Source: Hypsibius dujardini (lineage: Eukaryota > Tardigrada > Eutardigrada > Parachela > Hypsibiidae). From it: 28,792 bases of DNA. A program made the position numbers and the translations under genes. The stretch's first letter is position 1. Every line of letters starts with the position of its first letter. Shown here in pieces: positions 1-11,200 of this stretch. The notes beneath the pieces are model-generated. The model searched no databases. It was not told the origin of the DNA and saw only the letters and a list, made by a program, of their open reading frames with translations. The stretch is from positions 1-28,792 of the forward strand of contig LRSR01004561.1 in NCBI GenBank assembly GCA_001579985.1, given 5' to 3'.

Positions 1-23
1 TAGGCAGGCAGAACCACCCTTAC

Positions 24-799
24 TTCCGGTACGGAAATGAAAGGTGTCGGCAACGGAAAAACTCTTGTTCTCCCGTTGCCATCAATTTCTGGTCTGACAG
101 TCTCGGTCGAGCGAGATTTGGGAATCAAAGCCGGTTTTGATGACGGAGTGCGAGTTGACGTCTCCATGCTCGCAGTCGTCTCGGTCGGCTTAGGCAAATG
201 TTTCGCTTCCCACTGTAAGGATGAAGCAGTAAAAAGCACAATCGTCGAATAAAGCAGATCTTTTATTTTGTTTCTAGGTTTATATTACGCGCTAATGACA
301 GTTCAGACGATTCCCCTCCACCAACCTCGGTGATGATAGCGAGCTTCTCCTTAGCGTCCTGGTTATTCGGCTCCAATGACAGGAGTCTGATAAAATCCTC
401 TCTCGCGCCGGAGATGTTTTTCAGTGAAAGACGAGCGGTCGCGCGTCGATGGTAGGCTTTAATGTAGGTCGGGTCCAGATTTAGTGCTTTGGTGCAGTCT
501 TCCTCCGCTTTCACAAAACTGATAAAATGCAAACAGACATACAAACAACCAGACAGGCAGACAGACAGGCAGACAGACAAACAAACATACAGACAGGAAG
601 ACAGACAGACAAACAACCAGACAGACAGACAGACAGACAGGCAGACAGACAGACAGGCAGACAAACAAGCAGACAGACAGATAGGCAGACAGACAAAAAA
701 CCAGACAGACAGACAGGCAGACAAACAGGCAGAGACAGACAGATAGGCAGGCAGACAGACAGACAAACAACCAGACAGGCAGACAGACAGATAGGCAGG

Positions 800-833
<34 letters not shown>

Positions 834-2126
834 ACCAGACAGACAGACAGACAGGTAGACAAACAACCAGACCGGCAGACAGACAGATAGGCAGGCAGGC
901 AGACAGAGAGACAGACAGGCAGACAGACAGACAGGCAGGCAGGCAGGCAGGCACTGAGGCAGTCAAACACGAGCTGACTAACCGCTTCAGCTTCAACGCC
1001 GCCATCGCTCGATTGGCGTAATAAACAGCATTCCCGTGATCGAAAGACAGCGCCAGGGTGTAACAGCCGATAGCTTCCTCGTACTTTCCTTTTGCGAACA
1101 ACTCGTTCCCCTGGAGAGTTCAAATCAGCCCGTGATTGTTTCATCACTTGAATCACTTATCAAAATAGCTTCCACGCCAGCGGTAATAAAGTAGCCAGTC
1201 AGACCAAGATCGGCAAACAAACCTTGGATTTTTCGAATTCCGCCCGTTTCGTTCGTGCCTTTTTCTCAATCTCCTGATCGGTCTTTGCCGATTGATCACA
1301 CTCGCATTCACTTCCGCAACGCTCATCGTCCTCCGATTGGACCGCGTAGTCCACATCTTCACATGCCTTATCCTGTTTCACGCAAGTCAGCTGATTTAGT
1401 CATACATCTCGATGGTTGATTATTGATTGATTAATTAGTTCGAAACGTGTGTCAATCAATCATGAAACATTGATGAGCAATGAAGATGGATCGAAACACC
1501 CACTGCACATGCAGCCAATAGATCAATCAACGGACAACCCCAGTCAAATGGAACAATACAATCAATCAATCAATCAACGTACAACTCCAATCAATTGAAA
1601 CAATACAGTCAATCAATCAATCAATCAAGCTAAAGACAACTCCAATCAATTGAAACAATACAATCAATCAATCAATCGACGACTCCAATGAAATGAAACA
1701 ATTCAGTCAATCAATCAATCAAAAGACAACTCCAATCAATTGAAACAATACAGTCAATCAATCAATCGACGACTCCAATGAAATGAAACAATTCGGTCAA
1801 TCAATCAATCAATCACTTACTGCATCGAATTTATCCCACGCTGTGTAATCGTGCGATTTGATAGTGGTTGGTTTGGGTTTCTCCTTCTTCTGACACTTTT
1901 TCTTCCTCCGTGATTCCCCCGGGTTCGTCGCCAACGTTGGAGTATTGCGAACGGGAAATTTCGTGGCGGAATTCGCGGGAGTCGTCAAGAGTGCGGCGTC
2001 TTTCTGACGAATGTCCTTCTCCCACTCCTGCAGGTCCGCCAGGTAGCTCTGAGTGTCGAGGGTATTCTTGCGGATTTGATGCTGCATGTCGCGTAGTTTT
2101 TGGGTAGTTCGATCTTTTTCGTCCAT
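24..2126 (-). CDS. RPAP3: RPAP3 homologue (TPR co-chaperone), 3' end outside window
   Basis: RPAP3 is the TPR adaptor that links HSP90/HSP70 to the R2TP complex during assembly of RNA polymerase II and other large complexes. Five exons read on the minus strand: 2126-1821, 1372-1223, 1110-983, 518-326 and 212-24. All junctions are GT-AG, the reading phases agree, and about 322 residues are visible. Residues 1-102 resemble the RPAP3 N-terminus: a coiled region with LADLQEWEKDIRQKD, a Lys-rich stretch, then SHDYTAWDKFDA. Exons 3-4 form one TPR block (GNELFAKGKYEEAIGCY, then KAEEDCTKALNLDPTYIKAY and a final LEPNNQDA). Human RPAP3 has two TPR blocks; only one is seen here, so this could be a shorter RPAP3/SPAG1-like protein. 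The last visible exon is Ser/Thr/Pro-rich and ends at a GTAAGG donor, so the gene continues beyond base 1. The start is the first ATG and lies at the edge of the duplicated promoter unit. Confidence 0.8.
531..954. repeat. (CAGA)n tetranucleotide array in RPAP3 intron 3
   Basis: About 420 bp of CAGA/CAGG units, which read as CTGT in the RPAP3 sense strand. The array fills almost the whole 464-bp intron between exons 3 and 4. It produces long open frames rich in Cys, Leu, Ser and Val on one strand and Gln, Thr, Asp and Arg on the other, and these are artefacts. Scattered AACA and GATA variants show the array is not freshly expanded. Confidence 0.95.
1535..1817. repeat. TCAA-based minisatellite in RPAP3 intron 1
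   Basis: Runs of TCAATCAATCAATC alternate with a spacer reading roughly ACAACTCCAATCAATTGAAA. This gives a higher-order repeat of about 55-70 bp, seen about five times. It ends directly at the exon 1 donor. In the RPAP3 sense direction the core is TTGA. Confidence 0.9.
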
Positions 2127-2668
2127 CGTTTGTTAGTTATATGCGATATATGAGTTGGAAAATCGAAGTCGAAAATGCGTTGTCTTGTAATTCCATTTCC
2201 ATTTCCATTCCACCTGAGTCGCTACACAGGTGACTGGAATTGGAATGAAATACACGTCCAATCCAATTCCTATGTTTCACAACGTCAAATTTAATCTGGA
2301 ATATTGGCTTGTTGCTCCGTTCCAATCTATGGAATTCTGGATTCACGTGATCTAATTCAACCTGAATCATTCGTCACGCATTTAATATTATTCTTCCACG
2401 TCCATGGTTTGTTAGCTATATGCGATATATGAGTTGAAAAATCGAAGTCGAAAATGCGTTCTTGTAATTCCATTTCCATTCCACTTGAGTCGCCACACAG
2501 GTGACTGGAATTGGAATGAAATACACGTCCAATCCAATTCCTATGATTCACAACGTCAAATTTAATCTGGAATAATAATTGGCTTGTTGCTTCGTTCCAA
2601 TCTATGGAACTCTGACTATTTTGAATTCTGGATTGACGTAATTCAATCTGAATTATTCGTCACGCATT
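2120..2668. repeat. Tandem ~270-bp duplication in the RPAP3/TVP23 intergenic region
   Basis: Unit A (about 2120-2382) and unit B (about 2399-2668) share the same order of blocks: CGTCCAT, TTTGTTAG, ATATGCGATATATGAGTTG, ATCGAAGTCGAAAATGCGTT, a CACCTG...CAGGTG hairpin, TACACGTCCAATCCAATTCC, and a final ATTCGTCACGCATT. Unit A starts over the RPAP3 initiator ATG. Unit B therefore carries a second, out-of-context ATG copy on the minus strand near 2404. The units differ by small indels. Confidence 0.9.
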
Positions 2669-2745
2669 AAGGTAGTGACGCATTTTCTATATTCTTTGGC
2701 ACTGGAATTCCGCTCTCTTTTAATTGTACTAACATCAACATCGAC
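2127..2745. promoter_or_regulatory. Bidirectional promoter region between RPAP3 and TVP23
   Basis: The start codons of two divergent housekeeping genes lie 619 bp apart, and nothing else is encoded between them. Each tandem unit contains a CACCTG/CAGGTG pair (E-box cores) spaced about 10 bp apart, and several ATTGGA/TCCAAT (CCAAT-box-like) motifs. No clear TATA box is placed for either gene. The promoter role is inferred from position; no transcription start site is visible. Confidence 0.6.
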
Positions 2746-4544
<1,799 letters not shown>

Positions 4545-4825
4545 ATTTCACGTGATAGATAGCTTATACATCATCCTCACCTGATGACACATGTATTGCA
4601 GTGTGGCGCGCTTTATGGTCATTTGATGTGGCATACCGATAGTAAAAAATTGAGTGCAAGTTCTCATACATTTTTTTTAAAAATTCTTCCATGTGTTCAA
4701 CACGCTTGAAAATGCTGGATGGATGTAGTTTTTCATTCCTTCGTTTGTCCAATCCATTGTGCTTTCGTTGAGGAGGCACCGCCACGTTTTATCGGAGTTT
4801 GTGATTGTTTGTTAACTTCATTTCT
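4545..4825. other. Tail-to-tail spacer between TVP23 and receptor kinase copy 1
   Basis: 281 bp between two convergent stop codons; both 3' UTRs must lie here. I see no further gene and no convincing AATAAA signal on either strand. Confidence 0.6.
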
Positions 4826-5178
4826 CTACAAAGATCCTGTGCATTCGGTAAAGTCTGCGTCTTTCAAACATTCTAGTATTTGATCGTCCAGTTCTCGGAA
4901 CCGACTATCCACAAAATCCGGCTCGGAGAGGGTCATGTAGGGGCACTCTTGTATAATGGCATCGCTCAACAAACCGTCTAGCTTGAGCAACAGTTCCGAA
5001 AAGTCAGGCCTCATTTGCTGATTGAGTTGCCAACAAGATTGCATCAGCTCATAGCTGGAAACATAAAATCATAATTTTATACCAGTAGTGACCTTTAGTT
5101 CTTCAAACTATCAGTCCCGTTAAGACGAAGTACGTGGTTTGTCACTTTTTCTGTCTGTCTGCCCATCAGGCTACCTGC

Positions 5179-5224
<46 letters not shown>

Positions 5225-5226
5225 GC

Positions 5227-5262
<36 letters not shown>

Positions 5263-8200
5263 AATGTCTGTCTGTCTGAATGTCTGTCTGCCTGCCTATC
5301 TGCCTGCCTGTCTGTCTGTCTGCCGGCTTTCCTCTGAGTTTTTGTTCTTTTCAGTAATCGGACAGGAGACATGAACATTCAGCGACCGACATGGAAGATG
5401 GAGCATTATCCGGCCGTGCCATCTGATTGCCTTGAAGCAGCCATTCAGCAAAGGCATTTGCGGAAAACTTTGTCACGTTGGGTCGGTCGAATGGCGTGGC
5501 AGCCAGGCTGAACACCTCCCATAATGTGACGCCGAAGGACCAGACGTCCGACTTCTGGGAAAAGGTTCGGGTTGTGATTGCATCCGGCGGCATCCACAAA
5601 ATGGGAAGCGCAATCTAAATAATAAAAGAACAGCTTCATTACGGTGTGCTAAATCTTCGGAATGCTTTACTGAGATTACAACTTTGAAAAATTGCTCTAA
5701 AATATAAAGAAGCTTGACGTCATTTGATGCGGCAAGCTCTATTACAACTGGATGTTTTGACTGAAATAAGTTTTGTTTTGGTAAAAATTTAGACTTAAAT
5801 ATTATACGCAATTCTTAACTCTCATGGTGAACTTACGAATATATTTGACACGACGTAGAAATCTGATCCATGTCGCGCCAGGCCGAAATCGGAAATCTTC
5901 ATAATCCGATTGTCGCTGACGAGGACGTTTCGTGCCGCGAGATCACGATGAATGATGGTCCGCGCACTGAGGTACTCCATGCCACGACAGATTTGGTAGG
6001 AGAACTTGATGAGGTCGTCGGTGGAGAGCATGAGCTCTTCCATAGGCAGGTCGAAATCCCTCGTCGAGCAATAAGTGTTCCACTGTTGTTCCATGTCAGT
6101 CTTGTTGAACGGTGACAGCTCGCCGAATTCGTTGACGCGAGAGTAAAGTTCTCCGTTTCGCCTCTGCTGAAGGTAAGAATGCAGCGAGCCATGCGCACAG
6201 TACTCCAATAATATCAACGACTGTGCTGCGAGTAAACGGAAATATGTTAGAGTAATGAATAATTGAGAGAGCAAATTGGATAGAACTGCAATTTTTAGTA
6301 CAAGTGCCGCATTCGGAATCACGTCCAAATAATTATTTATTTAGACTTATTACGTATAGTGATAAATACGAACATTTATTTTGCCGTTAAAGTTGGGCAA
6401 AGTGTCTTTTTGTCATAGATTGTTCGCTCGCGAAGTGGATATCGGGTATTTAAATTCTGATTTTGCGCTGTTCACTTCTTGCTGACTTGACGACTGTCCC
6501 TTGATCTATGGCCCCGCCCCTTTCCGAAATCTATTTAGCTGATGCCAAATTGAATTCGGCCTGAGACAGTTCTAAAAATCACCGTTTTTACAATGAAAAA
6601 TCAAGGAAATTGAAATCTTCCATTGTTTTCCCAAATTTGAAATATCACGAAGAAAAAACTCTGCCTGACTTTACCGGTGAAAGAAATGTTTATATTCATT
6701 ACTAAGTATATTTCAAAGCGCTTCTGAATCACTTTAATAATGCCCCAAGTTAGATCATTAAACCTCTAATTACACATGCCTCCCGTACAAAATGGTCCCA
6801 CACAGTGCAATTAATTTTGGTGTAAAATGCGAATCTCAGGTTGTTTTAACATTTTCTATATGTTTCTGGGGCAATCAACCAATCAACTCCGCTCCAATTG
6901 CTTCGGAGCTCCGGATTGCAGGCTATACAAAAATGTGCTTTGATTTGAGGCGGGAATAGTTAGCCACAAGACGACGTGTGTATGGCCTGCAGCCTTGTGG
7001 TATCAAACTGCCTCTTGACAAATCGAGCGATTTTTCTGGCCAAAGGTGAAGCCGGTGATTTATTTACCCAGCCGATGATTTATCTACCCAGCGTAGTATG
7101 TAGGCGCAGCGTTCAAGCGGGCATAGTGAAACTACCAAATTATTTCATAAAAACTGAGGAAACAAATTTCATATTCTGATGTATCAGATGTCCTTCTATG
7201 TGACAGGCATTCCAATTTTAAAGGAATCAATCATGTTAGGGAAGAAAAATCCAGCTACTTTGATTAAGGGTACGGACGGACTGTAATAAAATAGTTGCAT
7301 GATTTATCTGATGATTCTGATTAAGATTATCTCCATAAGTTGGAGATAATTCCATGCTCCTTTAGTGCCACTGAAAATTGATCCACTAAATCAATATTTA
7401 CCCAAAAGTTCAGATTTTGTGACTTTTCCGGCTAAATGAGTAGGCCGCTTGATCTCTGAATTAAAGAAATCTCCTCATTGCTTCCTGATCCCACAAAACA
7501 TCAAGGTAAGAAAAGGATACGTCTGATGCCTTCCGATGCTTTCGACCCCCAAGTAACTCTAGGTTGACCGAAAAGCCATAAAAAACGCAATCACCAATCA
7601 GAAAACAGGATCAATTAAATTTTGATTATCCCACGGCCAAGAACGGTTAATTAAGATGAATACTCTAACCTTCGTCGACCACACCTAAGATGTTGACAAT
7701 GTTGACGTGATGACCACACTTGAGCATCGTTCTGACTTCCTCAGCAAAAAGAGTCTGTTGAGAACGATCTGATATTCCAGTCAGGGTCTTGGCGGCTAGA
7801 ACCGTCGGTCCAATTGCTACCGTAGGCAAGTCATGAGCCACTGCCATGAAAACAACCCCAAACTTGCCACGACCCAGAACCGTGCTGCCTATAAAGTAGA
7901 ATAGTTAATTATAAGAGGGCAAGAATAACGCATGCAGCAGACGTCAATGTCACTTGCTGATATCAACTGTTTCGGAGTCGACGGTCAACAATTTAGTGTA
8001 GTGTGAGCAGAAGGCGTCAAGCTTTTCATTTCCGCTGCTTGAATCCAGCTGGTAACGTTGCTCCTGTTCGGGGTTGTTTCTCTCTATCTTTTGCATTTGC
8101 ATGACTGGACCCCCTCGCACGGTCGTGGTTTGTCGTCGACGTCGAAAATATACCAAGAGACTGCAGAAAATAATGGCGGCAAGAGCGGCCATGCTACCCG

Positions 8201-11200
8201 CAGTTATCCCCATCAAGTTTACCCCACCAGTCGCACCGTCCTTAGGCAACGTTGTAGTGTTAAGATGTAGGGGGATCGTCGTCATTTCTACAAAATGAAA
8301 CTTTTTTTCCACAAAGTTTAACTGTGTTTTCTAGTTAGAATACTGGCCAATTCTGGGACAAAACTTTCCAAATTCAGTCGCGCCGCCTATGGTATACTTA
8401 CATACCTAATACATTTTAGAAACTTATTATTTACTGTATACACTTTTCTAGTTCATCTTGTAGGGTCCTTTGCGTACCTATCGGTGATACTTATACTGTA
8501 CTGTCGCGATTCTAACGGCCATTTTATGGCCCTAGCAGTAAATTACGACCCCCAGGTCCGGGCGGGCTGGAATAGAATCCGTGACGTCACACAGAGTCTT
8601 GCATGGTGAAAGGCGGGGTTAAGCTGGCCGTTAGAATCGCGACAGTACAGTACTTATACTTTAAATATATACTTATACCTGTACTTATACCTGTATACCT
8701 GCTCTTATGTATGCCTGGCGGTCCTTTTATATACCTATACTTATAAACAGTACTTTTGCTTATATACCTATATCAACATACTAATATATATTTACTTATA
8801 CTTACATAAAATATATATATTCAAGCTTTGCTGCCCGTTGAATTGTACTTATTAACTCAAGTTTTATAATTATATCTAATATATACATTTATATTATATA
8901 GACATATATTTCCAAATGTATACATGTTGATTTTTTCGTTAATTTCCGAAGACACAATCTTTCCGAGCATTGTTGCGCCTATCAGATTCAGCTGTGTTAA
9001 CAGTAACATGGACGCACACTGGACAAACAGACAGACAACAGTCAGACATTCATCCTCGCCCAAAACGGGCCTTCAGCTTGGTCTTCTGGTTCTTGGCTAT
9101 CGACCTAAATTAAGAATATAATTGTATAAGCATAAATATATATGTATTATTATATAAACAGAGGTACATAAGTATAATTTATGTATAAAAGTATAAATAC
9201 TTTATATAAGTATAAGTATAAGTATATAAGTACTTAGGTATAGATACATTGAGTATAAGTACTGTATATTCAAATTGTATTATTTATATTCATGTACAAG
9301 TATACAAGTATAAGTATGTAAATATAGATATATAAGCATGAGTACTGTAAATAAGAGGACCGCTAGGTATACAGTAAATAAGAGCAGGTATACAGCTATA
9401 CGTTCATGTATAGGTGTATATTTTAAGTATAAGCATAAGTATCCCGGATGGGTACGCAAGGGACGCTACAACATGTACTGGATAAGTATTTGAGTATACA
9501 GTACATAGTCGAGTCTGTTCGGAGCGATACATAACCTTAACTCTCATCCTGAAGTCCGTGTGACGTCGCGAAAAGGGGCGAGATATGGATTTGAGGTATG
9601 GTTTACGATAAATCTCATCCTTAAAAATCAAGTTTAAGGAAAAGCCATTTGAAATCGTCTACATACATTCCCGCTGCCAATTAACTTTACGACGTTATAT
9701 ATTTTGAAAGGGAATTCATTCATTCATTCATTCATCAAGGGAATTATTTTCTAGGGGTATTTTTCTAAAGTTGGAGAGCCGCTCCGCTGACGGTAGCAGG
9801 CGTCCGCTTGGCCACATTGCGGAATTTTAAACTGGCTGTATTGTCATATTTCTTGTCGTAAATCATTGTATGCTTAGAGCGATTTTATGTTTGGATTCAG
9901 AATAATGATTCGAGGCAGGTGAATACTGTTGATTTCGAGATATTCAGAAGCTAATTTGAAGTTTAATCGATCGTACATCAATCAATTAAGCGTTGGTTTC
10001 TCTTTCGAATTAGCCAAGTGTTCTTTATTTAACCTCTAAATTGGTCCACTCGATTCCGCTCCCGTTCGATGAAGTCATCAACGAATGACGCCACACGGGA
10101 ATATATCACTGTGCTCCAACCGTCGCTGGAGTTGCATCTGCATAACATAGCCACAATCACATTATTGTTAGGCTTTTAGGATATTCAAAAAAAGCGCGAT
10201 ATCTTGTCAGTGGCCTCATTAACTTACCGGAAGCCAAACAGAAAATAAACCCCGACGACGACTGGCTTCGCGATGTCTTTGCCGTTGTCTTGGTAAACCA
10301 TCAGGGGGCTTCCCAAATCGGGCTATGCATTACAAAAAGAAATAAGCTGCCGGTGTTTTCCAGCTGCGTCTGGAACCGATGTTACTTGAACCGATATTCA
10401 TGGAAGCTATTCAGGTTGGCGAAAATCATCAAGGCGAAAATGAAATACAGCCACTTCAAAATCTTTATTAGACGTCGATTTTCTACCTTAATCAATGATA
10501 ACTTTTGGTGGACTATTTCAGCAACACTTTGTGTTTAAATGGCTTAACAAACCGACATTCATATGTTAAATCAAAGTTTTCGGCAAAAATATTGATTCTC
10601 ACAACCATTCAATTTTAATGAATGAATTATATATTTTGTCTCTACCTTTGCTACTGCGAAAACGTGGATCGACATATCAGAAACTCACCGTTGATTCGTT
10701 CCGTGAACAAAGACCGGTATTATCTATACGCGTGCAGATCATATTTGAATTGACCTGATAATTACTGCCCACGTCACGCTGGCAGTCAGTATTTGACTGG
10801 TAGATCATCAGTCGGGAATTGGGAAGCTCTGGCGGGACACCTTCCTCGACGTTCCCGCCAAATTTCCACTCCAGAAAGTGCAGCGGTGAAGTGGCCTCAT
10901 TCGGCCCTCCCGAAGGTGGCGGTATGTCGGCAATCTCCACGGTCCGCTTAACACTCTCGGGAAAGGCGTTAACCGGTTGGTTCATTTCCAGGATGGCAAG
11001 GTCACCGGTTTTATTAGCCAAGGTACGCGGCACGAACGACGGATGCAGCTTGAAGCCCTTGACCGTGGTGCTCTGATTCCTGTAGAGGTCTCTGGATGCG
11101 TTTACACCGATGGCAACTTTCAGCTCGCCTAGCGGAATTTGATTCCAACCCTGGTCGAAGAAGCAGCTGGCCGCGGTTAGCACGAGCTCTTTCGTGATGA

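Noticed and set aside
37-252. A 71-codon plus-strand frame at the left edge
   Set aside because: It is the reverse strand of RPAP3 exon 5 (212-24), which has good splice sites and the right phase.
263-1156. A 297-codon minus-strand frame and overlapping Cys/Leu/Ser/Val frames
   Set aside because: They read through the CTGT repeat of RPAP3 intron 3. Only the two ends are true exons (518-326 and 1110-983); the middle is satellite.
1535-1817. CRISPR-like array
   Set aside because: Repeat-spacer periodicity is only apparent; the spacers are near-identical and the context is a eukaryotic intron, so it is a minisatellite.
8857-9063. A possible extra exon in intron 4 of copy 1
   Set aside because: Not present in copy 2, and the phases of exons 4 and 5 already join correctly without it.
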